Source of the DNA: CAWDPQ01 sp049642465
Lineage (GTDB): Bacteria; Acidobacteriota; Vicinamibacteria; Vicinamibacterales; 2-12-FULL-66-21
Direction: 5' to 3'
Length of the DNA: 64,000 nucleotides
NCBI GenBank assembly: GCA_049642465.1
Contig: JBAROV010000110.1
Location: forward strand, 62,001 to 126,000
The position numbers and the translations under genes were made by a program. This document shows, piece by piece, positions 37,083 through 45,918 of the stretch. A model generated the notes under the pieces. The model made no database searches. It was not told where the DNA came from and worked only from the letters and a program-made list of their open reading frames with translations. The first letter of the stretch is position 1. Each line of letters begins with the position of its first letter.

Positions 37083-37961
37083 ATGCTTTCGGCTGACGAA
37101 GTGCGACAGCTTGATCGTCTGACCTTTGGCAACGGGAACGTGTCCCCCGAGTCGACGTTGTCGGGCGCCCGTATCGCGAGAGTCCGCGGCTTCAGCAACG
37201 AATTTCAGGATCTTCGCCCGTACCAGGCCGGTGACGACCCGCGGTCGATCGAGTGGACGGTCTATGGTCGCCTCGGTCAGCTCGTCACGCGGACGTACCG
37301 CTCGAACGCGCAGTTGAAGGTTCATGTGCTCCTGGACATCAGCGCATCCATGAGCGGCGGGGTGCCCGACAAGCTCTCCACTGGAGCGAAGCTTGCGGCG
37401 CTGCTCGGCTACGTCGCCATCCGGGCGCGTGAGGCGGTTGGACTCGTGACGTTCAACGCTGCGATCACCCAGCGTTTCGCGCCTGCCACCGGGCGCCGCC
37501 AGTTATTCCGGATTTTCGCGGCGCTGAGCAAGGTGGTCGCGGAGGGGCGCTCCGCGATCGGCGCGTCGCTGATGAATTACAGTGCGGTGGAAAAGGGGCC
37601 CGGCCTCGTGGTCGTGATCTCGGATTTTTTTGACGCGAACGATGTCCTCCAGGGGTTCCACACCCTGCAGCACCGGGGACTCACTCCCGCTGTCGTGCAG
37701 CTCCTCTCCGCCGACGAGCTCGACCCGTCGTTCGTGGGAGATGTCGAGCTCGTGGACATCGAAACATCGGATACGGTTCGCTTGATCGCGGATGCTGAGA
37801 GTATCTCCGCGTACAGGGCCGGACTCGACGAGAATCGGGCGTCGCTGCGCGAGTTTTGCGACGCGAATGCGCTGCCATTCCTTCAACTGACCTCCTCCGA
37901 ATCGTTCGCGGACATGCTCCGGGCGTGCGCAAGCGCCGGCCTGTTCGTCGGCCAGCCATAG
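37083..37961 (+). CDS. DUF58 domain protein
   Basis: A 292-aa cytoplasmic protein with the DUF58 hallmark F-Q-D-L-R-P-Y-Q-A-G-D-D-P-R-S-I-E-W near residues 40-57. It is followed by a von Willebrand A fold whose metal site is D-I-S-A-S-M-S (D-x-S-x-S) near residue 86. DUF58 proteins sit next to MoxR ATPases in most bacteria and are thought to be clients or partners of them. It starts six bases after the MoxR stop. All vWA metal residues of the first motif are present. Confidence 0.93.
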   Translation: MLSADEVRQLDRLTFGNGNVSPESTLSGARIARVRGFSNEFQDLRPYQAGDDPRSIEWTVYGRLGQLVTRTYRSNAQLKVHVLLDISASMSGGVPDKLSTGAKLAALLGYVAIRAREAVGLVTFNAAITQRFAPATGRRQLFRIFAALSKVVAEGRSAIGASLMNYSAVEKGPGLVVVISDFFDANDVLQGFHTLQHRGLTPAVVQLLSADELDPSFVGDVELVDIETSDTVRLIADAESISAYRAGLDENRASLREFCDANALPFLQLTSSESFADMLRACASAGLFVGQP

Positions 37962-37965
37962 CGGC

Positions 37966-39747
37966 ATGTCCCTTAGGAATCCGGCGGCCCTGTGGTTGCT
38001 GCTGCTTGTCTTGGTGCCTCTCCTGTTGTCCCGCAGCAAGCCCCGGGTTCGGCACGTGGTTTCGAACGTTTACTTGTGGCGCGAAGCGGTTCGGCGTGCT
38101 GGTGGGCGCGTTGCCCCTCGACGTGTGCGTCTGACATGGCTGGTGCTGGTGCAGATGACGTGTTTAGGCGCGATGGTGTTCTCGCTCGCTGGCCCCGTCG
38201 TCTCGCTCGAGGGCGGTCTGACGGTTTTCGTGTTCGACGTCTCGGCAAGTATGGCGGCACGCGATGGCGGAGCCACACGGCTAGATGCCGCACGCGCACG
38301 CGCGCGGTCCATCGTCAGGGCCCTGCCACGTTTTGCTCGAGTCCGCCTGATCCTGGCGACCGCATCCCCGCGGCAGGCAGGGCAGTGGGCCGCCTCGGAC
38401 CCTCTCTTGTTGGCGGCGATCGATGCGCTGGCACCGACGGCCGGTACCGCGGACGTGACCGGGGCGATGGAACTCGCAGTGGGAAGCGGTGATGTCGACA
38501 ATATCATCGTCTTTGGCGACACGGACGTAGCGATCGTAGAAAGCGGCCGCGATTCGCCCGCGGTGCAAATCGTACGCGTCGGCAGCGTTGCGGAGAATGC
38601 TGCGGTTACGCGCGTCGCCGTTCGCGAAAGAGAGCTCGGTGGCCGCGCAGGCCAGGCATTGGTGACCTTGCGCAACTACGGCTCGACCCTCCGCGCCGCA
38701 GACGTAGAGGTCTCTGTCGATGGCCGGATCGTTCACCGCCAACACGTGCAACTTCTCCCCGCTGTTTCGCAGACTCTGAATGTGGAGTTGCCCGATGTCG
38801 GGCATTTTGTCACCGCGCGGCTCGTTGGGAACGACGCGCTGTCGCTCGACGATTTACGCTCCGTTGGCGTCCCTCTCGCGAACGCGATCCGCGTGGCGCT
38901 CCTCGGACCCAGAGGTTCGTTCCTCGAACGGGCTCTGGAAGTGAATCCCTCCGTGTCGCTCCGGACCTACGGTCCAGACGGCACCTTGCAAGAGATCGCC
39001 TCGACCGAGGACTTTGACGTGGTGGTCTGTGACAGATGCCGCGACTCAGACGCGGAGATTCCGTCACTGGTCATCACCCGCGGCGGCGGTGAGCCGATCC
39101 ATGACGTCCTGAGAGTTGTCAGCACCGACCACCCGTTGGCGGATGCCCTCGAATCCGGCAAACAGATAGCGACGGCAGGATCTTCCACCGCGACTGCTGA
39201 CCGTGCCGACGTTGTGCTCCGGGTAGGCAGCGCTCCCGCAGTAACGGCTTCCGAGCGCGACGGACAGCGTCGAGTCGATATTCATCTTGACCTGACAGAA
39301 CCGGACTTCGTTGTGAGCGCCGCCTTTCCTCTGCTGGTCGCGAACGCTGTCGGCTGGCTCGCCGCGCAGTACACCATGCCGTCGGAAGTAATCGCGGGTG
39401 AGCCACTCGCGTTCAGACTGGCGACCACGGCGGCCAACATGGTTCGCGTCCTGGGCCCTGACGGCAGCTCGCGCGACGTGCGGCGCACGGGCGGCCTGTT
39501 CATCGTGGCCGATACGGAAGCGGCGGGACAGTATCGTATCCACGTGGACGGATCCGAGCGCCTTGTTGCCGTCAACCCGAACGTCGAGGCGGAGTCGAAC
39601 CTCTCCGCGGCGCAGGGTGCATCGTTCAATCGAACTGGTAACGCGACGGTATCCGTGCGCGCGCCGATCTCGGTGGCGAGATGGCTGGTGTTGCTGAGTG
39701 TCGGGCTCCTCGCGATGGAATGGCGCATCCGACTCCACGGTGCATGA
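37966..39747 (+). CDS. BatA/BatB-like membrane-anchored vWA protein
   Basis: A 593-aa protein of the Bat/aerotolerance type. The first helix (about residues 7-22) and second helix (about 56-76) flank a basic cytoplasmic loop. A periplasmic vWA domain starts at VFVFDVSASMAARDG (D-x-S-x-S) near 88. Residues about 200-290 are an Ig-like region (VTLRNYGSTLRAADVEVSVDGR), followed by a part recalling class I glutamine-amidotransferase-like domains. A final helix (SVARWLVLLSVGLLAMEW) closes the protein. The start is four bases after the DUF58 stop, and the stop overlaps the next gene by ATGA. It probably works with MoxR and DUF58 in envelope stress or assembly. Confidence 0.85.
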   Translation: MSLRNPAALWLLLLVLVPLLLSRSKPRVRHVVSNVYLWREAVRRAGGRVAPRRVRLTWLVLVQMTCLGAMVFSLAGPVVSLEGGLTVFVFDVSASMAARDGGATRLDAARARARSIVRALPRFARVRLILATASPRQAGQWAASDPLLLAAIDALAPTAGTADVTGAMELAVGSGDVDNIIVFGDTDVAIVESGRDSPAVQIVRVGSVAENAAVTRVAVRERELGGRAGQALVTLRNYGSTLRAADVEVSVDGRIVHRQHVQLLPAVSQTLNVELPDVGHFVTARLVGNDALSLDDLRSVGVPLANAIRVALLGPRGSFLERALEVNPSVSLRTYGPDGTLQEIASTEDFDVVVCDRCRDSDAEIPSLVITRGGGEPIHDVLRVVSTDHPLADALESGKQIATAGSSTATADRADVVLRVGSAPAVTASERDGQRRVDIHLDLTEPDFVVSAAFPLLVANAVGWLAAQYTMPSEVIAGEPLAFRLATTAANMVRVLGPDGSSRDVRRTGGLFIVADTEAAGQYRIHVDGSERLVAVNPNVEAESNLSAAQGASFNRTGNATVSVRAPISVARWLVLLSVGLLAMEWRIRLHGA

Positions 39748-42326
39748 TGAGATTCGCACAGCCGCTCGTGCTGGTTGCTGCTCTGGTGCTGCCGTGGATA
39801 TGGTGGGCCGCCACCAGGAGGCGTCCGCCGATCGGCCGGACTGACATTGCGTGGCGCACATCGACCGCTGTGCTCGCGATCCTGGGGGCTGCCGGCCTGG
39901 CGGTGTCCGCGGGGGATTCGCCGATGACGGTAGTGGTCGCGGTCGATCGATCGGCGAGCATCCCGCTCCGAGCGCAGGCACGGGCACTTGCCCGCCTCGA
40001 CGCGGTGCAGTCAAGGATGCGGTCAGGGGATCGACTGGGGCTCGTCTCCTTCGGCGCTGATGCCGCGATTGAATGGAGGCCGCTCGACGCTCGGCAGCAG
40101 GGGCCGGTCCGGGCAACGGTGTCGAACTCCAGTACTGATATCGGCGCGGCCCTTCGTTTGGCGCGTGCCGTTCTGCCGCAGGACGGTTCGCGGCGCATTC
40201 TGCTCATGTCCGATGGCCGTGATAATGCCGGCTGGGCGGAGCGGGAAGCATTGCACGCGGCGGCCGCTGCAATACCGATCGACGTTGTCCCATCCGTCAT
40301 CGAGGGTCCGGCACCGCTGACCGTGACGCGTCTCAGCGCGCCACCGAACGCTGTGCTTCGTGAACCTTACTTAATCTCCGCCGAAGTCAGCGGCACACCG
40401 GGAACGCGCGGGGAAGTTGTGCTCTCTCGTGATGATGAAGTCATCGGTAGGGCCGAAGTTACCGTTGGCGCCGACGGAACGGGCAGTTTCGTTCTCACCG
40501 AACGTCGAGACGACGCCCGGTCCTACGTTTATCGCGCAACTGTCGAATCCGACCACAGCGAGGTGGACGCACATTCCGCTGGCGCCGTTGTCGTCGTCGA
40601 GGGGCAGCCGGCGATCCTTTACGTTCGTACCTCAGCTCCCGCGCTGCAGCTGCCGCTGGCCCGCGCAGGATTTCGCGTCATCCCGATCGCGCCTGAGGAT
40701 ATGCCCACGACGGCGCAGGCGTTTTTGCCGTTCGCTGGAGTCGTCCTCGACGACGCGCCGGCCGAGCGCTTCACGAGCACCGCGATGAGTGCGCTCGCGG
40801 AATACGTGGAGAATTCGGGCGGGGGGCTGCTCGTGCTGGGCAGCGCACGTACGCTCGCGCTCAGCGGATACCCCACGACGCCACTGGAACGGATTCTGCC
40901 CGTCGACTTGCGCCCGCGCGCCGGTCAGCGCGGCGTGCCGGTCGAGCTGATTCTGTTGTTCGACAAGTCCGGAAGCATGGCTGAAATGGTTGGCGGCTTG
41001 TCGAAAATCGAAGTGGCCCGGCAGGCCGTCGCGCAGGCCGTCCACTTGATGCCACCGAGCGACGCCATCGGCGTGCTGGCATTCGACTCGGCCACCGAAG
41101 CGGTCGCCCCCCTTGCGCTGCATCGAGACGAACCCGTGCTCCGCGCTGCGCTTGGAAAGGTGCGTCCCGGCGGCTCGACCTCCATCGCTCCGGCCGTCGA
41201 AACGGCTTTTCAATGGTTTGAGTCGCGCGGCCGGCCGGCGGTCGCACGCCGACACGTCGTGCTCATCTCCGATGGCAGGACATCTGAGGATGACGCGGCT
41301 CGCTTGCTGAGTCTCGCGCGAAGCGGCATCGCCGAGGTCTCGGCGGTTGCCATCGGATCGGATGCGAACCGTGCGCTGCTCGAAGACGTCGCGAGGGCAT
41401 CCGGCGGGCGTGCGTACTTTCCGGAGAGCCTGCGCGAGTTACCGCGCATGGTCGCCCGTGAGGCTGTGCGATCGTCAGGCGGTGGCTCAGTGGAGGAGCG
41501 GTTCGTGCCACGCGGTGTCCGCCATCCCGTGCTGTCTGGCGTCGACACGAGGACGCTGCCGGCGTTGAACGGATACGTGGTGAGTGCAGTCAAACCGTCG
41601 GCAGTGCCGATTCTGGCTTCTCACCTCGACGATCCGATTCTGTGCGCGTGGCATGCCGGACTTGGCCGCGTCGCTGTATTCACCGCCGGCCTCGCCTCTT
41701 CCTGGTCGGCGCGTTTGCGGTCGTGGCCAGCGGCCAACCAGATGTGGACCCAGACGGTCCGCTGGCTGAGTCGGAGAGAAACGGAAACTGCCCTTCGCCT
41801 GCGGATAACCGAGGCGGCTGGAGGACCCCGAATCGAAATGGAGGGGGAAGGTCCGGGCGGATCGTTTCTTCACGTCGACACGGTCACGGCCACCGTGCGG
41901 CAGCCCACTGGCGAGTTGACCGACATCACCCTGGAGCCATTCGCACCGGGACGCTACGAAGCGTCGCTCCCGGTCGCCGGCCCAGGGCCCTACGTCATCG
42001 CTCTAACCGCCCGGGACGGGAAGACGGGGATCGAGCATCGCGTCGTGCGCCCTCTGTACTGGTCCGCTGACCGTGAGATTCGGATTCGAGGCGCCGATCT
42101 CCAGTTCCTCTCGCGCCTCGCGTCATTGACAGGAGGCCGGGTGCTCGCGGAGGGCGAAAGTCCGTTCGACGCCCGCCGCGCATCCGGTTATTACGATGTC
42201 TCCAGGTGGTTGGTCGCTGCGGCGCTCGCCATGTTCGTCCTGGATATCGGTCGCGGTCGCCTGACTACTCGACCATCTTCTTACGAAGCGTCGCGCGGTT
42301 CACGCCCAGAATGTCGGCAGCTTTGA
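39744..42326 (+). CDS. Large membrane protein with two vWA-like domains and a GATase1-like core
   Basis: An 860-aa protein. Two N-terminal helices precede a first vWA-like domain (TVVVAVDRSASIPLRAQ, near residue 60). Next is an Ig-like stretch, then a glutamine-amidotransferase-like section (GQPAILYVRTSAP...GGLLVLGSARTLALSGYPTTPLE). A second vWA domain follows with ELILLFDKSGSMAEM near 405. A C-terminal helix (WLVAAALAMFVLDIG) sits near 830. This layout matches the large vWA membrane proteins at the ends of MoxR/Bat loci. The start is ATG 39744 in an ATGA overlap, although ATG 39747 follows directly. Its last 20 codons run into the oppositely oriented response-regulator gene. Confidence 0.85.
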   Translation: MMRFAQPLVLVAALVLPWIWWAATRRRPPIGRTDIAWRTSTAVLAILGAAGLAVSAGDSPMTVVVAVDRSASIPLRAQARALARLDAVQSRMRSGDRLGLVSFGADAAIEWRPLDARQQGPVRATVSNSSTDIGAALRLARAVLPQDGSRRILLMSDGRDNAGWAEREALHAAAAAIPIDVVPSVIEGPAPLTVTRLSAPPNAVLREPYLISAEVSGTPGTRGEVVLSRDDEVIGRAEVTVGADGTGSFVLTERRDDARSYVYRATVESDHSEVDAHSAGAVVVVEGQPAILYVRTSAPALQLPLARAGFRVIPIAPEDMPTTAQAFLPFAGVVLDDAPAERFTSTAMSALAEYVENSGGGLLVLGSARTLALSGYPTTPLERILPVDLRPRAGQRGVPVELILLFDKSGSMAEMVGGLSKIEVARQAVAQAVHLMPPSDAIGVLAFDSATEAVAPLALHRDEPVLRAALGKVRPGGSTSIAPAVETAFQWFESRGRPAVARRHVVLISDGRTSEDDAARLLSLARSGIAEVSAVAIGSDANRALLEDVARASGGRAYFPESLRELPRMVAREAVRSSGGGSVEERFVPRGVRHPVLSGVDTRTLPALNGYVVSAVKPSAVPILASHLDDPILCAWHAGLGRVAVFTAGLASSWSARLRSWPAANQMWTQTVRWLSRRETETALRLRITEAAGGPRIEMEGEGPGGSFLHVDTVTATVRQPTGELTDITLEPFAPGRYEASLPVAGPGPYVIALTARDGKTGIEHRVVRPLYWSADREIRIRGADLQFLSRLASLTGGRVLAEGESPFDARRASGYYDVSRWLVAAALAMFVLDIGRGRLTTRPSSYEASRGSRPECRQL

Positions 42327-43593
42327 CCTGATTTCCATTGGTAATCGTCAGCGCTTCGCGCACCAACGTTGATTCGACCAGGTCGATGATGTCGTGATAA
42401 GGGGTCGATGACCGAAGCGGGGACCGATCGACCAGGCGCTCGTGCAGCGCAGTCCTTGTGGCCTGCGAAAGCGCCGTTTCAACGTCCTCGCGGTCGAAGC
42501 GGCTGTCCGTCAGGCTATCGGCAATCTCGTCGATGGTGATCACGTCCCCCCGCGCGATGATGCACGCACGTTTCACCACGCGCTCGAGCTCGCCCACGTT
42601 GCCCGGCCAGGGGTGTTCCTGCAATCGGCGCAGCACCTGGTCGTCCATGCCGCGGATGGTGCGACTCAGCTCGTCGTTCAGGCGCTGAATGAAATGCCTG
42701 ACCAGCAACGGGATGTCACTGGGGCGTTCGCGCAGCGGCGGAAGACGCAGCGTAATCACCGACAGCACGTCGTGGAGCTCACGACGAAGTGAACCCGACC
42801 GCAGCCCCTCCGCGAGGTCAGCTTCGCTGGCAGCGAACACGCGTGGGTGTGCCGCACTCTCGTCCGTCCTGTCCGATGTCAGTGCACGGGTCAGACGCGA
42901 TTGCAGTAGCGCTGGCATACGTTCTATAGCGCTGATGTAGACGCTCCCCCCCTCGCGGTCGAACAGAGACGATTCCACTACGGACTCCGGCATGCTTTCG
43001 CAGTCGAGCGCCACGAATGGTCGAGTGCTGCGCCCGCTGCTCTCGTGGATCGTCCTGGCGACCAATTGCTTCCCGGTGCCGCGTTCTCCCAGGATGAGGG
43101 CTGGCACATCGTTGGTGGCCAGCCGGCCGATCATCTTGTAGACCTCCTGAATCGCGGGCGCCTCGCCGATCAGCCGTACCCGAGCCATCGCTGCGTCTTC
43201 TGCTGGCGCGTCTCCGCTGGAATCGCGAACCCATTGCGCCGCGAGCGCCTTCGCGATCACCGATCTCAGGTTGTCGAGATCGAGCGGTTTGGTCAGGTAG
43301 TCGAATGCGCCGGCGCGGATCGTCTCGATCGAGGTGCGGCTGCTGCCGTACGCGGTCATCATCACCACGTACACTTGCGGGAATTTCGCACGGATGGCTT
43401 GAAGCGCCTCCACGCCGTCGCCGCCGGGCATCCGAACGTCCATGAAGACGATGTTCGGCGGGCGTGCTGAGATGAGGCTCAGGCCTTCTTCCGCACTGCT
43501 GGCGATCCGAAAGTCGTGTCCTTCGTCCTCGAGAAACCGGCGGAACGCAGCGGCAATCGACTCTTCGTCATCAACTACGAGGATGTCAGCCAT
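42265..43593 (-). CDS. NtrC-like response regulator without the GAFTGA loop
   Basis: A 442-aa regulator. Residues 1-120 are a receiver with all key residues (VVDDEES, phospho-Asp in VFMDVRMPGGDG, T in MMTAYG, K in YLTKPL). Next is an AAA+ module with Walker A GERGTGKQLVART. The usual E-R-G-A-F-T-G-A loop and the G-G-T-L-F-L-D-E Walker B are missing: LFDREGGSVYISAIERM runs straight on to PALLQSRL. R-finger and lid regions (LRERPSDIPLLVRHFI, HPWPGNVGELERVVKRA) remain. The C-terminus is a Fis-type helix-turn-helix (NQVKAADILGVNRATLRKKM). It can still bind DNA, but sigma-54 activation is unlikely. It is the partner of the upstream kinase, 31 bases apart. ATG 43593 follows from homology. Confidence 0.9.
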   Translation of the reverse strand: MADILVVDDEESIAAAFRRFLEDEGHDFRIASSAEEGLSLISARPPNIVFMDVRMPGGDGVEALQAIRAKFPQVYVVMMTAYGSSRTSIETIRAGAFDYLTKPLDLDNLRSVIAKALAAQWVRDSSGDAPAEDAAMARVRLIGEAPAIQEVYKMIGRLATNDVPALILGERGTGKQLVARTIHESSGRSTRPFVALDCESMPESVVESSLFDREGGSVYISAIERMPALLQSRLTRALTSDRTDESAAHPRVFAASEADLAEGLRSGSLRRELHDVLSVITLRLPPLRERPSDIPLLVRHFIQRLNDELSRTIRGMDDQVLRRLQEHPWPGNVGELERVVKRACIIARGDVITIDEIADSLTDSRFDREDVETALSQATRTALHERLVDRSPLRSSTPYHDIIDLVESTLVREALTITNGNQVKAADILGVNRATLRKKMVE

Positions 43594-43624
43594 GACACGT
43601 TTCAGGCAGTGACGTTGTGGACGT

Positions 43625-45004
43625 CTAAGAAACCGGCAGCGAAATCGTGACGCATGTGCCTCTCGGGTGCCGGGGCGCAAGGCGCACCGAACCGCCGTGA
43701 CTCTCGATGATCGATTTGGTGTTGACCAGACCGAGTCCGACGCCCTCGCGTTTGGAGGACACGAACGGGTCGAACACGTGGTCCAGCATGGTCGGATCGA
43801 CGCCGGTGCCGTCGTCGCAGATGGTGAGATGAACGGACGAGGCGTCCTCTGCCAAGCGGGTCGCAACCGCCAGCGTTCCGCCGCCCGCCATCGCCTCAAT
43901 CGCATTGGTGATCACGTTGAGCAACGCCTGTTTGAACCGCGGCGCATCGAGAGGAATTGCGGGCAAGGACGCGGCCAGGTCCGCTGACACGTCGACCTTG
44001 CTGTGAATCAGTTGCAGTCGCATGTACTCCAGCACTTCGCGAACGACGGCATTGAGTTGCGACGGATGCGGGCTCACTTCGCCGGGACGGGCGAGCTCCA
44101 GCAGACCGCGAACGACAGACTCGACCTGTTCGACGTCATGCAACACCGCCTCAATTATGGTCCGGCCCTCGGCGGTCGCCACTCGCGAGCGCAGGAGTTG
44201 CGCCTGCATCTTCAGTGAGGACAGCGGATTCCGGATGTCATGAGCCACGCGCGCGGCCAGCAGTCCCGCCAGCGCAAGCTTTTCGGAGCGGACGACCGCG
44301 TTCTGTGCGGTTTCCAAGCGGTCGAGCATATCGTTGAAGGCGCCGGCGAGGGTGCCAATCTCGTCGTCTCCGACGGGCGCCCTCTGTCCCGTCTTGCCGG
44401 CCGCGACGTCACGCGTGAAGGCGACAAGTCCGGCGAGCGGCCGGGTCACCCGCCCGGCGACAAGCTGGCTCACGAGCACCAGCACGATCGCTCCGAGTGC
44501 CGCGGAGAGCAGAATCGTGCGTTGGATGGCCTTGGTTGCGGCGTTGAGCTCGGCAGCCTCGTCGACGAGCGCGACTACGGTGTCAGGTGTGGTCGGCACC
44601 CGCGTGTACACTACGTAACATGGAACCGCCGCGCATGTCGTGCGCCTCACCACGGTCTGCCCGCTTGCGGCGGAGGCAACCGACTGGTCCTCGGAGACGA
44701 TGGCAAACAGCTCGGCGCGCATGGCATTCGTCGCCGTGCTCGCCAGGACGTCGCCACGGAGCGTATACGTGAGAACGTCCGCACCGGTGATCTCCTTGAC
44801 TCTGCCGAGAATCGTCTGATTCAGCGCGAAATCGGAGCGGCTGACCGCGAGCGCTGCGCCGGCCAACTGCGTCAGGACGCGGGTCTCCAACGCGCGGCGG
44901 GTTAGCGAGAGAGAGACGAATGCCGCGACGGAGGTGGTGACCATCGCCACCAATACCACGGGAATCACGATCCGGTGATGAAGACCGAGCGCGCGCGGCC
45001 ACAT
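43625..45004 (-). CDS. Membrane sensor histidine kinase (NtrB/ZraS type)
   Basis: A 459-aa inner-membrane kinase. One helix (residues about 12-32) and a second (about 163-185) enclose a periplasmic sensor of about 130 residues with two Cys (TTCAAVPCYVV) that could form a disulfide. A HAMP linker (RVTRPLAGLVAFTRDVAAG) follows, then the phospho-acceptor box AARVAHDIRNPLSSLKMQ with its His near 257. The ATP-binding domain contains NVITNAIEAM, DDGTGVD and GVGLGLVNTKSI. It lies directly upstream of the GAFTGA-less regulator and surely phosphorylates it. The signal is unknown. The start ATG 45004 begins one base after an opposite-strand frame. Confidence 0.93.
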   Translation of the reverse strand: MWPRALGLHHRIVIPVVLVAMVTTSVAAFVSLSLTRRALETRVLTQLAGAALAVSRSDFALNQTILGRVKEITGADVLTYTLRGDVLASTATNAMRAELFAIVSEDQSVASAASGQTVVRRTTCAAVPCYVVYTRVPTTPDTVVALVDEAAELNAATKAIQRTILLSAALGAIVLVLVSQLVAGRVTRPLAGLVAFTRDVAAGKTGQRAPVGDDEIGTLAGAFNDMLDRLETAQNAVVRSEKLALAGLLAARVAHDIRNPLSSLKMQAQLLRSRVATAEGRTIIEAVLHDVEQVESVVRGLLELARPGEVSPHPSQLNAVVREVLEYMRLQLIHSKVDVSADLAASLPAIPLDAPRFKQALLNVITNAIEAMAGGGTLAVATRLAEDASSVHLTICDDGTGVDPTMLDHVFDPFVSSKREGVGLGLVNTKSIIESHGGSVRLAPRHPRGTCVTISLPVS

Positions 45005-45164
45005 GACGTCAGGCCATGATCTGGGTCGACAAGGTCGATGTCAATTCTCGGCTGCGCGGTGCGTGGGCTCCCCTGGACGCGTGACCGCGTCCTGGCTGCC
45101 CGTGCCCCGGCTTGACAGTGGTGATTTGGCGCGCGATGCTCAGGCCACCAAAGGTGAGAACCGA

Positions 45165-45896
45165 ATGTCGTTACGCCTCTGCTTCACGTCCGCCCTGGTG
45201 ATCCTGCTCCCCGCCCTGACGGCGGCGCAGGGCGGCCAGAAGCCCGCTCAGCCGCAATCTTCGTCGAATCAGCCTGCGTTCGAACGATTGGGCCCGAACC
45301 TGGTTCGCCTGGGGGCAATCCGTGTAGATACCGCCGCGCGGGAGCTGGCGGTCGGGGGAACGATCAATCCGGACGTCAAGGCGCTGGAATTCATTGCGAA
45401 CGCCCGCGCGGGGCTCAGGGCTTACGAGACCGCCGTGACATTGGACACCGATGCGATCACGTTCAACGCCGCGCTGCTGCTCATAGGCCTGAATCGTTCA
45501 CGCACCAAGAATGCACCAACGGTTCACTTCGACCCTGCAGTTCCAAGCGGCGACACCGTCGAGATCTCAATTGAGTGCCCCGGACGCGAGTGTGAGCCCT
45601 TTCCTGCCGAACGTCTCATGTACGACCCGGAGGCGAAGCGTGCATTGAGTAATGGCAGTTGGGTCTATACCGGATCCATGTTTTTGCCCGATGGCCGCTA
45701 TCTCGCTCAAATCGACGGCGCCCTTATTGGTTTCGTTCATGATCCAGCTTCGATCATCGAATACGCCGCCGGAGCTGGACTCAACCGCTATGGCTCGATC
45801 ATCCTGAACCCGACTCTTGGTCTCTCCTCCGGCACGGCGATCGTGCTGAAGGTCAAGGCGCTCCGGTCATCCCCGAGCACAGAGCCGAAACGCTGA
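45165..45896 (+). CDS. Exported YdjY-domain protein
   Basis: A 243-aa secreted protein with a signal peptide (residues 1-22, ending LTAAQG) and a YdjY-type domain, recognisable from LGAIRVDTAARELAVGGTIN, VKALEFIANARAGLRAYETAV and LIGLNRS. YdjY proteins occur near redox and vWA genes, but their role is not known. Three Cys (ECPGREC) sit in the middle and may bind metal or form a disulfide. AAAGGTGAG before ATG 45165 sets the start. An extension of 54 codons into the divergent kinase start is rejected. It stands alone, divergent from the kinase and convergent with the di-heme protein. Confidence 0.8.
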   Translation: MSLRLCFTSALVILLPALTAAQGGQKPAQPQSSSNQPAFERLGPNLVRLGAIRVDTAARELAVGGTINPDVKALEFIANARAGLRAYETAVTLDTDAITFNAALLLIGLNRSRTKNAPTVHFDPAVPSGDTVEISIECPGRECEPFPAERLMYDPEAKRALSNGSWVYTGSMFLPDGRYLAQIDGALIGFVHDPASIIEYAAGAGLNRYGSIILNPTLGLSSGTAIVLKVKALRSSPSTEPKR

Positions 45897-45918
45897 TCGC
45901 GTCGTTCGGTTGCGCGGC

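Noticed and set aside
44240..44905. 221-codon plus-strand frame
   Set aside because: Antisense to a histidine kinase with complete motifs.
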